Program-made: the position numbers and the translations under genes
In this document: piece after piece, positions 24,410-36,716 of the stretch
How positions within the stretch are numbered: position 1 is the stretch's first letter
How the letters are laid out: every line of letters starts with the position of its first letter
The notes under the pieces: model-generated
Told to the model about the DNA's origin: nothing
Seen by the model: the letters and a program-made list of their open reading frames with translations, nothing else
Databases searched by the model: none
Source: Corella eumyota
Taxonomy: Eukaryota > Chordata > Ascidiacea > Phlebobranchia > Corellidae
Length of the DNA: 64,000 nt
Assembly: GCA_963082875.1 (NCBI GenBank)
Contig: OY720097.1
Coordinates: 16,128,501-16,192,500 of the forward strand
Reading direction: 5' to 3'

Positions 24410-27400
24410 ATGAAACTTTGGTTGTTGTGTTGTTTTTTCATCAACTATGTTGCCTGTGAAGAAAATCACCCACTAAACAAAAAGTTAAGTAAATGGCACA
24501 CCCTTAAGCCAGAAGATATTCGATTTACTCGAAAAAAACGAAGTTTGGATAATATTTTATCTTTGGAAAAAGAGGTACATTTTACATTTTTTAGTAGAAA
24601 CTTAATAAAATGGCGAAAAGACGTGATATAAAAATTTAAAATGCGTACTAATATTTTTTTTAATTGTGCCAATGTTTTGTAGATATCATTTAAAGCTTTT
24701 GACAAAACATTTACAATGTCTTTATTGCCATCACCGGATATATTTTCAAGTGGGTTTAAAGCTTACGTTGCAGACAAAAAATCAAGTTATGAAATACCTT
24801 TCGAGAAAGATAAAGTTTTAAAGGTATTATTTCAGTATTAAATAAATTTAAGTATTCAATTTTTAAACTTTTTTGTTTTTTTTATTTTGTTGAATAATTT
24901 GGTTTAAAAATTACTTGTATGTACTTTAGGGCAAACTGCTAGATGACTCAAACTCAAAAGTTACTGCCCATTTAAATGATCGAATTTTAACGGCCAATAT
25001 AGAAACAGAGGGTGAAACCTATGTTGTAGAACCAATGTGGAGACATGTACCTAGACCTGAAGGTTCAAGTAGTAGTGGTGACCATGTTGGACATACTTAT
25101 GACATGATAGTGTACAGACATTCTGACTTGAATTTACAACATTTGAATAATCCGCACAGTAAGAATGGATTTTGCGACACCAAAGACTTGATGTCAAAAT
25201 TTCGAGAAAAGGTAAAAATCCTTTTTTTTATTAAGTTTTAAGGCTAAATTTAATAAAATTACATTTTTGCTTATAAAAGCATTCAGAGGCAACCAGAAAA
25301 TCTCATAATCACTCACATCATAGAGGAAAAAGGGATGCCACAACCAAAAAGATCTGTAAAATTTCGTTGGTGGCAGACCACAGGTAATTTGTATTTTTAA
25401 CAATATGTTTTTTTTTAAATTGTTTTTATTTAATCAAATATTAATCAACATTAATTTTAGATTTTACAAAGAAATGGGCAACAGCAGTAAACTTGAGACC
25501 ATGTATTACCTTATTAACCTTATTGAGCGTGTTAATAAAATATACAAGTCAACCAATTGGGATGTTGACAAAACTGGAGATTATACAGGCTATGGGTTTC
25601 AAATTAATCAAATTCTTGTTTATAATGAATCTACTGAAGAACCAAGGTAGTGAAAAACAAATCGTTTAAAGCAATTTAGTGTAGAACACTGTAAATTTTT
25701 ATAACAGTAATCTGGATAAGTTTTGAAATTGTAACTAAAGAAATTATTTTTTAATTTAGCCTATATAATATATATATTTTTCACTAAAGGTATAACCAAG
25801 CGGGAAACTGGGAGGCAAGAGAATTATTGGAAGCTTTCAGTGAATATAAATACTCTGATTGTTTGTCGCATTTGTTTACCTATGTGGATTTCGGAAGGGG
25901 TTTATTGGGTCTTGCGTATGTTGCCTCTGAAGGAATAGCTGGGATATGTTCAGATGCTTATTCTAACAAAATGTATATAAATTTATAAAGTGGCATTGTA
26001 ACTTAAATATATTCCGTAAAGTTATCTAAATTTTTTTACTAAAAGTGAAATAATTTAAAAAAAAATAGTGTTTTTTTTTATAATGTTTTTTTTAACTTGT
26101 TATTGGATGGGCCCATATCTTACTGCATATAAGCATACATGTCATAGTCTTAAATCCAATAAAAAAAGCTTTTTTTATAATTCCAAACTAATTTACTTTT
26201 TAGTGGAAAGTTGTATTTCAACACCGGACTGACCTCGACAGTAAACTGGGGTCAACGGATACTGACAACAGAAGCTGACCTTGTGACAGCACACGAACTT
26301 GGTCATAACTTTGGAGCTGAACATGACGAACCTGGCACCAATAATGACAAATGTACACCAGGACAGGTTGGTTAAATGTAATGTTTAACTTCGAAATACT
26401 GGTTATACTGATATTTAAAATATTTTTTGGTTGCTGGTGTTGTAAAAAATAAAATTCAAAAAATCTAACGGTACTTAACTATTTTTATGTAAAAAAACTT
26501 TTTAAGAATTACTTTATAATGTTTAAATGTTTTTTAGGCTCATGGTGGAAACTTTATTATGTACCCAGCTGCTGTGAGTGGTTTGTATCCGAACAACAAA
26601 AAGTTTTCTGACTGTAGTAAACACAATGTTCTGCTAATCCTTGAAAAAAAAGCTAAAAACTGTTTTGAAGAAGATGAACAATCCTTCTGTGGAAATTATC
26701 AAGTAGTTCGCAATTATTTTTAACGGTTATTTAATTTTTTTAAATAAATCCAAGCTCTGATGATTGGTAGATTTTATTAAAAACAATTATTTTATAATAA
26801 ATTAAGGTTGAGCCACATGGCAAAGAAGAATGTGATGTGGGGATAACTTACACAAAAGATATGGACGGATGTTGTTATTCAAACTGTTCACTTAAACCTG
26901 GGGCAATTTGTAGCAACAGAAATTACCCTTGCTGCACTGATAATTGCCAGGTTAGTTGTGATTTTATAGTTGTTACTTTCAAATTGCTTATCTGCCACTT
27001 TTTTAGGTTGCCAGTTCAACAAAAATGTGCCGAGCTCACATCGAAGGATTATGTTTAAGAGATGTTTTTTGTGATGGTGTTAGTTATGAGTGTCCTGAAC
27101 CCTTGCCTGTACCTGATGGTAATGCTTGTGGAGATCTTGGTAAATTAATTTACAAGTTATTACTTTATAGGCCTACTAAACAAAATTATCAATCATAGGC
27201 CAATATTACAAGCTTTACAAAGGTAATATAACAATAATGCAAAATTAAAAGTTTGTAGATTAATTTGTGTAAGTTATTTAATATAAATCATTTTAAATTA
27301 ACTATATCATGGTACCAGTATATATTTTTTAGCCTAAGCTGTATTAACTAAACCTTAAAATGTTACAAATGTGTTTATACCCTTACTTCCTTAAATGTCA

Positions 27401-28952
27401 TTGTTTAGGTTTGATGTATAAATAGACTTTAAAAGTTTTTGTTAATTTATAGGTCGATGCTTAAATGGCCATTGTGAGTCATTTTGTAAAACAAAGGGTT
27501 TGCAATCTTGCCTGTGTATGGTCCATGAGAGTGAGTTTTGTTTGCGCTGTTGTGCCCCGTTAAATGCCACCGGGCTTGATATGACCAAACTTTGTGTTCC
27601 TTATGTTGAGAATGGAACGTCAAAACTCCCCGATAACTCAAGATGTTCCGTTGGATACTGTGGCAATGTAATTACCAATAATCTGATTTTTCAATTTCTT
27701 TAAGTATATGACATTATTTTTATAATTTGTATATGGTTTACTGAAACTTTGTTAAAAACACAGCTTTTTAACACTGTTTTACCATGATAAGATTTAATTT
27801 TAAATTGTATATACAATGGTTTTATTTAATTCCATCTTAAAGTACTTTTAAAATAAATTCTAATTTTTGCAGGGTATCTGTAATAAACAAACTCAGGATG
27901 TTATTGAAAGAGTTTGGGATATCTTTAAACACATAGCACCAGATAAAATAGGGCAGTTCTTAGCTGACAATATTGTTGGTGCTGTTTTGGTGTTTTCCCT
28001 CTTGTTTTGGGTACCATGCAGGTATTTTTGTGTAATTAATTAAGAGATTTTTTGATATTTTTAATGTGTTACCTTTGTTAATACATAAATATGATTTTAT
28101 TAAGTTTAAGGTTAAGTTCAGATACAAAACCTATTCTTTGTTTTATTCACAACTTTTACATGTGCAGTTGCCTTGTAAATTTTGTGGACAAAAAGAGATT
28201 AAAAGAGAGAAGAAAGAAGGAGAAATGGTTCACCGAACGCGGGGGTGAATTCTCTCGAGCTTCCATGTTCCGATCGGTTGCAGGAGGCTCCGCACCTAAC
28301 ACACCCAGGATCAGAAGAAACATTCCAGTGTTAAGATCGGGGTTTGGGGCTCAAGAACAATGGAGAGCATCCAAAGAAAGAGGAATGCAGATAAGGAAGT
28401 AAGTTGAGAAATTTTTGTTTAAAATTAATATATTAAAAACAACCTACTGACAGAAAATTAGTGCACTAATCTAGGTTTAACTTGTGTTTAAATTCACATT
28501 TTATGTTATCCTGATTACACCTTTTTATACAAATTTATTTTAAATTTATAAACTCTACTTTTTTTAGATCACATGAAAACTCACTCGACAGATTAGATGA
28601 GGAACCAAATCCACCGGATTACAATCATGCATCATCCCGTACCGACTCTAACCCAGTTTTCTCCAGCGTGTCTTCACACCATAACAATCAACCCCCAAGA
28701 CCCAGGGCATTGCCTCTTGAATCGTTTCCCAATGTGTCACCCACCATGAGATCTTCGTTGAGCGAGAATTCGTTTGAGGGCGAAGTTAAACCGATTGCTG
28801 CATCATCTACGACTGATATACCCGCCGCACTTGCTTCTGAGGAAAATGTCACGATTTCTTTTCCCGCTCAGAATGCTGCGTATAGAAGACAAGGTATGAT
28901 AAGACAAGGTGCAATTTCCTCACCTGATGATATGAAAGCAACCGATCTATAA
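24410..28952 (+). CDS. ADAM17: ADAM17 (TACE) metalloprotease
   Basis: Type I membrane sheddase that releases ectodomains of cytokines, growth-factor precursors and receptors. The signal peptide ([16 protein letters not shown]) is followed by a prodomain with a cysteine in NGFCDT and a furin-type RGKR near residue 213. The catalytic domain has zinc site [12 protein letters not shown] (exon about 26206-26367) and Met-turn [10 protein letters not shown]. Next come the disintegrin-like region, GRCLNGHC, and the membrane-proximal domain with the block [11 protein letters not shown]. The TM region [18 protein letters not shown] is nearly identical to the vertebrate ADAM17 motif, which decides ADAM17 over ADAM10. 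The cytoplasmic tail (about 28170-28952) is long, basic then Pro/Ser-rich, with SH3-type stretches ([10 protein letters not shown]). The last intron is about 28400-28567. The first ATG with a good signal peptide was chosen. Confidence 0.93.
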
Positions 28953-29683
28953 ATGTTAAAAAAGCTATATAATTGTTTCAATTATAGCTTAAAAATTGCT
29001 AAACCAAATATTTACAAATTTTTACCAAATCTGCAAATTAAATTTGTTAATTAAAATTGATTGCAGTTCAATGAAATTAGTAATTATTTTGATAATCCAC
29101 TGACTTGCAGACCACAACTACACCTTTTTTACTTTTCTAACTTTTTTTAGAATATTCTGCACTTGTATTTTAAGGCTTTATTAAAGTCATATAAAAATAG
29201 CTTTAATTAGAATATTAAACCTTTTTAAATTTATTAACATTATTATGGTCTGATTTTATTGATACTTCCAGTTGCAATGTACTATATGCTTTTTGTACCG
29301 TTTTTTGATGCCATTTGTATTACCTTTTTTTGGAAATTTTTTTAACAATAATGTTCCTTACGACATATTTTTTTATTTTATTGTAGCAACTTAGTTAAAA
29401 AATATTTTTTAATCTAACTGTTCTATGTTTTCAATTTATTGTTTTCCTTACATTTCTTAATATTTTTTTTCTATTTTTCTTGTCAACATTTTATTGAATT
29501 TTAGTGCTACGATTTTGTACATTATAATTTTTATAGCTTATCATGAAATGCTTATATAATTCTTTTGCTTGCCAGTTGCAAATTTTAAATTAAATAAACT
29601 TGCAAGTAGATTTTTACATTCTTAATTAAACCACAGTATTTTCCCTTTTTGTAGGTTAGATTTTTAAGGAAAATTTAAGTGTT
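28953..29683. other. ADAM17 3' UTR / FAAP24 upstream region
   Basis: Very AT-rich sequence without a supported exon. AATAAA occurs near 29593. A pyrimidine-rich run ending TTTTTGTAG|G near 29652-29655, about 30 bp before the FAAP24 ATG, could be a splice or spliced-leader acceptor for that gene. Confidence 0.45.
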
Positions 29684-30328
29684 ATGCAAACCCAATGCAC
29701 CCCCATAAGACGGGGGTTAAGTGTTCCGGTTGGAAATTTAGCCGTTCACCCAAGATGGAAGGACACAAATTTAATCAATGATGTTAAAAAGAAAATCCAA
29801 GTTATATTTATCGGTGAAATAGGAGTGGCAGATTTTCATCCATCAAGTAACTGTTGTGTGATTTATATCACCGAAAATGATATTCTTTCTGGAAAGCAAA
29901 ATAAGCAAAGAGTAGCAAAGTTACGAAATGCATCAGGTTTTAAGGAGCGTTATGTTATTGTTGACAAAACACCTTTGACAGATGAAACATTTGTAGAATT
30001 ACAGGAATTTGTTGTCCTGGAATGCCAAATGTGTATTTTACCAGTGGAATCTGCTTCTGATGCAGCAGATTTTGTAGTAAAAATGGTTAAAATAGCAATG
30101 AAAACCCCAGCAAAGAACAACACTAAAAGGCGTGTATCTAACCCAGATAACAGTGATAGCAATATTCTTACCATAGTTCAAAAATTTCCTAAAATAGGTG
30201 AGACCAAAGCAAAATTATTATTACAAAAATTTGGCTCACTCAAAGGAATATCAGAAGCTTCGATCTCCGAACTATCATTAGTTATTGGACAAACTGCCGG
30301 CAAAAACCTACATAAATTCCTAAATTAA
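29684..30328 (+). CDS. FAAP24: FAAP24, Fanconi anaemia core-complex DNA-binding subunit
   Basis: Single-exon gene of 214 residues. FAAP24 pairs with FANCM and brings the Fanconi core complex to single-strand/branched DNA at stalled forks. Residues about 15-130 match the inactive ERCC4-like nuclease fold (VPVGNLAVHPRWK, IYITENDIL, VIVDKTPLTDETF, QMCILPVESASDA). Residues about 160-214 form the tandem helix-hairpin-helix domain (IVQKFPKIGETKAKLLLQKF, LSLVIGQTAGKNLHKFLN). Length equals vertebrate FAAP24 (about 215). Being intronless among intron-rich neighbours is notable. It lies 190 bp upstream of POMT2 on the same strand. Confidence 0.9.
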   Translation: MQTQCTPIRRGLSVPVGNLAVHPRWKDTNLINDVKKKIQVIFIGEIGVADFHPSSNCCVIYITENDILSGKQNKQRVAKLRNASGFKERYVIVDKTPLTDETFVELQEFVVLECQMCILPVESASDAADFVVKMVKIAMKTPAKNNTKRRVSNPDNSDSNILTIVQKFPKIGETKAKLLLQKFGSLKGISEASISELSLVIGQTAGKNLHKFLN

Positions 30329-30403
30329 AGATATTAAAATGTATATTACTATTCCCTTTTCTTTAAAATCTATTTTTAATTTATTAAATATGCCCTTTAT
30401 TAC

Positions 30404-30423
30404 TTGTTTTTTTTAATTTTTAG
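30404..30423 (+). promoter_or_regulatory. Candidate spliced-leader/3' splice acceptor upstream of POMT2
   Basis: Poly-T-rich tract ending TTTTAATTTTTAG at 30423, between the FAAP24 stop (30328) and the POMT2 ATG (30519), with no 5' exon visible in between. In tunicates, which use SL trans-splicing and operons, such an unpaired acceptor would process the downstream cistron. Functional use is inferred. Confidence 0.35.
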
Positions 30424-30518
30424 ATTGTTTTTGAATGTTAGGAGTGTTAACTAACATGTCAATTATTACAAAATACAATGAAACTATTTTCATAATTAAG
30501 TATTCAAAAGTGTGAAAA

Positions 30519-33500
30519 ATGAGTTTGACTAACTTTCTTCTGGTTGCTGTTTTGTTTTTAGTTGCTTTATATATAAGGTAAGTAAACTGTTTAATATTTA
30601 TATTCAAACACTTTTATTACATATTCTTTCCAATTTATATATTAATTTTGCTTTGTAGGTGAAAAAACAGTACACTAGTAAATAACCTATATACATTATA
30701 TATATTTTACAAGAACAACACAAACACAACATATCTTTAAAATTATTATCTTGTTTAAAGAGTCTATAACATTACTCAACCAGCTTATGTATGTTGGGAT
30801 GAAACTCATTTTGGAAAGATGGCTGGATCTTATATTAATCGAACATTTTTTTTTGATGTCCACCCACCTCTTGGAAAGCTTATTATTGCATTTACTGGTA
30901 AGTCCTTAGGCTTTAACACCTACACAATAACATTGTAATAGTAAAACAAAACATAAAGATTTTTAACTACTGATTTTAATTCCTTATAAGGGGATTTATC
31001 TGGATATGATGGAAACTATTCCTTTAACCAACCTGGTGATTCTTATTTTACGGATGATGGCAAATTGCTTGTTCCTTACATCCACTTAAGAGTTTTATGT
31101 GCTTTGTTTGGTGCATTAACGATGCCAATTTGTTTTTACATTGCTTATATTATTACGAATTGTAAAACTGCATCACTTATTTCAGCTTTAGTCATTGTAA
31201 GTTATTTGTGTTTTGATTTTTTTTAACTTTAAATTTTTTTCTAATTTTTTTACAATATTTTTATGCATAAACCAAAACATTTTATTTTTAAGATTTTTGA
31301 TGTGGGTTTTGTTACTCTATCAAGATTTATATTGCTTGACTCAATTCTTATTTTCTTTGTGACATTTTCAATTCTCTCTACTCTTAAAACTACTTCGTAT
31401 CAAGGTAGCTTATCCAAAAGGTAACTAATTTTTACTAAACCTTTCTTCTGTGTTTTCAATAAATATTATTAGTTGGAACCATTAAATTTATTTATATTTT
31501 TAGAAGTATGCCAATTCATTGCAGCGAAAATGATAAAAGTTTTAGTTGGAAATGGTGGATGTGGCTTATTTCCACCGGCGTAAACTTGGGTTGTGCAATA
31601 TCTGTAAAATTTGTAGGAATTTTTACTGTGGTCTTTATTGGCTTGTGGACGTTATTTGATTTGTGGAACATTTTGGGAAATCTGAATGTAGGCTTAACAT
31701 ATGTTTTATACCATTCACTTTTCCACATTTGTCAAAGAACCTTTTTCATTAATGATATATTGTTGTTGTGTTTTAGATCTCTATTTTAAAGTGTTTTCAG
31801 CATTTTTGTGCCAGGGTGATTGGACTTATAATTGTCCCACTATGTGTATACATGTTTATATTTTACATTCACTTTGCTGTATTAATCTATTCTGGATCTG
31901 GTGTAGATTTTTATAGTTCTACTTTCCAATCAACTTTAAAAGGTTTATATTTTTAGAAATAAAACTTTAAATATTATAAATGTATGTTATAATTTTGCTT
32001 GTTTTTCAGGCAATCCTATGCATAACCTTAATATACCAAAGTTTGTTCAATCAAATTCCACAATAACAATAAAAAGTAAAAGTTTGCAGAGTGTATTTTT
32101 ACATTCACATCAAGATTTATATCCTGATACAAAATATTACCAGGTAATCCAAAATTTTTAAAAGTTATTTTCTTGTACTGATAGCCCATTATTTTTTTTA
32201 GGTGACTGGCTATGCAGTAAGAGATAATAATAATCTATGGATCATGAGACATATTTCAGATAAAACCGTAAGGAAATTTTGCAAATTAAATTTGTTTAAT
32301 ATAGCAACAAATTTCTTTTAATATGCCTAGTTTTATATTGGGTTAAAAAAATAATTTATTTAGAATAATTCTTTACAACATGGCGACCAGGTATATATTA
32401 CACACAATAATATTGGAAAACTCCTTAGTACAGTATACATGGAGGAAAGTATGTGGCATTCTTCATTCCTAACCAAGCGACATTTACTTGTGACAACAGT
32501 TGATAGTGACTACCACATTCTTGGAAATACTTGGAAAATTGAACTAATATGTAAGTCATAAGTATTTCAAAATACTTTTTTTGGCTAATTTATATTTCTA
32601 TGCTTTAGCTAAAAGTTCGAATGAGAATTCTGCTGGACTCTGCACTTTAAATTGCTTCTTTAAAATTTATAACGTTGAAGCAAAATGCTATTTACATTCC
32701 AGTGAAAAAACTCTACCTGCTTGGGGATGGCATCAAAATGAAGTAAATTAAATAATTGTTAACATCTTGTTGTTTTTTAATTGTGTAACTGTAAACCATT
32801 CTCACAAAAAGTTTAGGTTTTTTGTTAAACGAATTGCTCCTTTTTTGTAGATAACTTGTACTAGAGAGTTGCGTGATTCAGAAAATTGTATTTGGTTTGT
32901 TGAAAATAGTAACTCTCCAAATATTAGTGATACACATGCAACAATACCTTCAGTATCATTTTTATCTAAATTCGTGGAATCTCATTATGTTATGTTTGGT
33001 TTAAATTCAAGACTTTTACCAAAACCTGGTGAAAGAATATCAAACCCATGGTATTGGCCGATTAATTTCAAGGTTGGTAAATCAGCGTATTTATAAACAG
33101 TTTTCTTATTTAAATATAAAATTTTTAGAAAGATGAATTAAAAATTATTTATTAATGAACTTATCTATAGGGCCAATTATTTTGCAAGCAAGAAGACCAT
33201 TTTCGTTTAGTTGGCACAAAACTGATCTGGTATGCAAATATCATTTGTCTTTTAGTATTTGTTATGTATTATTTATTTTTATCCATTCTACAAGCGCGCA
33301 ATGAGAAGTTTGAGTTAAGGGTTGTAAAATGCATTATTAAAAAAAATTCCAAAGCAATATCAAATGAGCTTAGCAATCTATCTGGGTGTTGTTGGTGTAT
33401 ACTGGCATGGTTCTTACATTATATCCCCTTTTTATTCATGTCCAGGGTTATATTTTTTCATCATTATTTTGTGGCACATACATTTATGTGTATGTTTTTC

Positions 33501-33626
33501 TCCATGTTTATTGCACATTTTATTACAAAATTTAAAAGCATACAATGCACATTAATAGTTTTACTGGTATCAATTCTATTTCATAATTTTGTTTCACATA
33601 TGCACTATGCTTATGGTAATTTATAA
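30519..33626 (+). CDS. POMT2: Protein O-mannosyltransferase 2
   Basis: ER multi-pass enzyme that, with POMT1, transfers mannose from dolichyl-phosphate-mannose to Ser/Thr of alpha-dystroglycan and other proteins. Exon 1 (30519-about 30578, MSLTNFLLVAVLFL) joins in phase to VYNITQPAYVCWDETHFGKM, which holds the conserved acidic pair WDE. It continues INRTFFFDVHPPLGKLIIAF and LSGYDGNYSFNQPGD, both POMT2 signatures. The central lumenal part (about 32010-32960) has the three MIR repeats (for example SVFLHSHQDLYPD, LHSSEKTLPAWGWHQNEITC). The C-terminus has LHYIPFLFMSRVIFFHHYF, matching the POMT2 rather than POMT1 pattern, and ends with membrane helices. Length (about 700) is normal. Very close spacing behind FAAP24 suggests co-transcription. 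Confidence 0.9.
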
Positions 33627-33818
33627 CCTGAACTAAGAAACTTTGTGGTTTTACAAGTTTATATTTTACCTTGACTTTTAAAAATAAATACCTAAAATTA
33701 AGGCAGTAGAATTTATTGGTGTATATAGAAAAAGGTGATGACAAAAACTACAATGATAAAAAAGATGATAAAAATTCAATTGGACAAACACAATAAAAAG
33801 TTTCACAAAAATAAAATT

Positions 33819-34884
33819 TTACATTGAAAATTTGTAAGAAACAGCACCGTCAACTTTATGCAGAGAGGTTGTGAATGACCGAAGTTTAACTTCTTCAGAG
33901 TTTGTTATTAAACATGGACTTGAATGTCCCCATTGTGCTGGGACCTCTGAATCCGCACTGGTGTAAAATAGTATATCAAAAGAACCTAAAAACAATATTA
34001 CTTTTCCCTTTATTTTTAGTTTCCAATAGAAACTATATTTTTTATTCAAAGAAAATCTTGTTTTATTAGCATTAAATTAAGAAATAACCAAAGTGTAAAA
34101 ACTTACATGGGGTTTCGAGCAATGGAAGAAATGTAACAGTGGCAGTGATTTGTCGGATTACCGCACATATTTCAGACTGAATAACTTTAACATCTTTATC
34201 CCTGTGAAACAGCATTTATTAAATATGAATACAGATTGAAAATCAAATATAACAAAACTAACTTTCTATCAAGTGTATTTGCTTTCGATGTGTTGCATTC
34301 TATTTCAAATTGCCATCTCTCCAGAGTTTCGTTTGTATCAATTTCTTTTATCACAACCACCAAACGTTTAACAACCCCCTGTTCGAGCCATTCTAAATTT
34401 CAAAATAATAGATAAATAAAATTAAACTAAGAATTACCTTTAGAATGTTAATAAAAATGCTAAAAAATGGTTTCGATATTGCCAAAAAATTAAAAAGCAT
34501 TATTTTTATTATATAATAGTTACCAGTTAACTGTGGAAGCACATTTTTATTGAAGTATTTAAGCAAGGATTCATCTGTTGTGACAAGTGTAGTTATCCCA
34601 TATTTCTTTTCCTGTATAAATGTTTCTGGGGGATAAATACCACGTTGATATAATATATTGTTGATTCCATAAACTAAACAATTTGATGACGTAATTAGTA
34701 TAAAGTTCTACTACTTTAAACGGCTGCCTATTGCCATTGCCTTATTTATTTTAGTAAAAAATATAATTAACAACTTCTTACACGCGAACAAGATTTTAAA
34801 AAATAACTGAAACTTACAAAAGAATTCGGATACGATCGCAGCTGATCCTTTAAGGGTTATTTTGTTTGCTTGTTGTGTAGCCAT
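33819..34884 (-). CDS. MAD2L1: MAD2 spindle-checkpoint HORMA protein
   Basis: HORMA-domain protein that binds CDC20 in the mitotic checkpoint complex and MAD1 at unattached kinetochores. Minus-strand exons: 34884-about 34818 (MATQQANKITLKGSAAIVSE), about 34672-34523 (NNILYQRGIYPPETF, LLKYFN), about 34394-34262 (WLEQGVVKRLVVVI, ERWQFEIEC), about 34203-34108 (SEICAVIRQITATVTFLPLL) and about 33987-33819 (SFDILFYT, ITNSEEVKLRSFTTSLHKVD). Length about 205 residues, as in vertebrate MAD2L1. The C-terminal seatbelt SEEVKLRSFTTxxHKV is intact. Head-to-head with the gene starting at 35160, with a ~275-bp shared promoter region. Confidence 0.95.
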
Positions 34885-35159
34885 TTTTATTTAAAATAAA
34901 ACCAAAATATTATTTTGCGACCTACACAGGTACACAGCATTTATGTTAAAACGTAACAAAAATCATGAGATATTTGTGATTAAATTCTCGCGCCATTGTC
35001 ATGCACGAATGATCCCAAACTTGAGTGACGTTATTAAAAAATTAATTGTTTTTTGGACAATTAAACAATGGTTGTAATGTTAATTAATTTAACCTATTTT
35101 TTATTATCCTTTTCCTACTGTTGACACTGATATAGTTGTTAGTTAGGTATGGTATATTT

Positions 35160-36226
35160 ATGATGCAATTTCCACCTGTTGTAGAACTTGGTAGAGAAGC
35201 AAGTCGCAAGATTAGTGAAAATATACATCAGAATATTCAAGACTCAAATCAACAGTAACATAATTTTTTTGTTTTGTTTTATATATGAAATTAGTACAAT
35301 AAAATTTGGATGTTATCTTAGGGCAGTTGATATCGAACAACGTATTTCATCGTTAAATAAAGATTTTGAAGATTTGCAAGTTATAGCCGAAGAACTTTCT
35401 ATTAAATATGCAAAAACTGCGTTAAAACCTGGTGGTGACATGAATAAAAGAGAATTACTTCAGGTTCAAATAGATAAAACTACTGTATACGTACAAAAAA
35501 CGATAAATTTTAATCTTGTTAGCCAATATTGGATCATAGTCTTTCACTGGAGGATGTTCAACTATGCTGTCGGTATATAAAATACCTTTTTAGAGTTATT
35601 TTAACATTTATACAAGAACAAAATGATACCTATCGAAATATTACTAACATGGTGTTTCTTCATCGTCAACGCGTAAATTCAAGGTAAAATATCAAATAAT
35701 TAGTACTAAAAATTCACATGTAACTAAACAGCACGCTATTCTGCTATTTGTAAATTTTGTCACATACTTGTATAGCCATTTGACAGATGCATATGATTCA
35801 ATCTCAAAAACACTTGGCTTAGACAACAGTGGCAAGTCCGGTAGTTGTATTTTCGAGCTATATGAATTTTTACGTGATTTTCAACATGCATCAAAGCAAA
35901 GTTTAGAAGGCAATCGAAATTTGAAGACTGAGAACGAATTTGATAAAAACTTAAGTTACAAAGGTAGACCATAAAACAGCGTTAAATAATTTAATTTATG
36001 TCGTTTATTAAAAAAGCAGTATTTATTTACAAAATAAATATAACTCCCAACTGTTTAAACAGAAACTATAAAAATGCCAACTTCTGAAAATCTGAATAGC
36101 AGCGATTTAGCAAACTACGCAATATTAAAAATCAAGACAATGGTTTACAATGACTCTTTATCCAAAGCACTTATTTGTTGTATAAAAGGTGTTTGTAAAT
36201 CTACAAAATCGAATATGCAAAAATAA
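35160..36226 (+). CDS. Unrecognised helical/coiled-coil protein
   Basis: I do not recognise the family. Exons: 35160-35256 (MMQFPPVVELGREASRKISE) and from about 35323 (AVDIEQRISSLNKDFEDLQV...). One further exon includes about 35621-35682 (NDTYRNITNMVFLHRQRV), followed by about 35776-35961 (SHLTDAYDSISKTLGL, FELYEFLRDFQHAS). A last exon at about 36062-36226 joins in phase after NLSYK to give ETIKMPTSENLNSSDLANYA and ends CKSTKSNMQK. Reading through the donor near 35961 instead gives an early stop at 35974 (KGRP). The donor after about 35463-35574 is uncertain. Composition is charged and helix-prone, with heptad-like spacing in the second exon. No signal peptide or TM is seen. A ~275-bp divergent promoter shared with MAD2 suggests co-expression but proves nothing about function. 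Confidence 0.6.
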
Positions 36227-36716
36227 TAGCGAATTTACAATCCATGTCATGGCACTTTCTGTGAAACTGTTTACGATTACAACTTCTGTTGTTTAAATCT
36301 TCTTTTGTAATTTTTTTACGGAAAAAAATGTGTGAAGCGTCAATTCGCTATGACTATATAATAAGATAATGATTGGGCTTTGTTTTAAGAAAAAGGCGTG
36401 CGAGAACGAGTAGAATAGATACATTAAAAGTCTGTCCAAAAAGTTAACCTATATTTGGTGTAGTCGTTTAGCCTACAAACCAAATATAATGTTTAAGTTT
36501 TATTGCTACACTCGCAGTCGCAGACACAAGCAGTCAAGGCTCAATCAGTCAATTAGTTAATCTGATCACAGTCGCAATCAAACAATTATTTTGCAAAAGG
36601 CCAAAGTCCGATTTCAAAAAAGTTTAATTTGACCAACAAATAACCAGGCTTTTATTTTTTACGAAAAATTTACAGCGTATAACAAGGTAACAATTAGATA
36701 TAATAGTCAATACAAA
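36227..36716. other. Intergenic / promoter region of the PAP2 gene
   Basis: No exon recognised. A run of CAGTC/CACAG-type short words occurs at about 36510-36580. Presumed promoter and 5' UTR of the downstream phosphatase gene. Confidence 0.4.
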
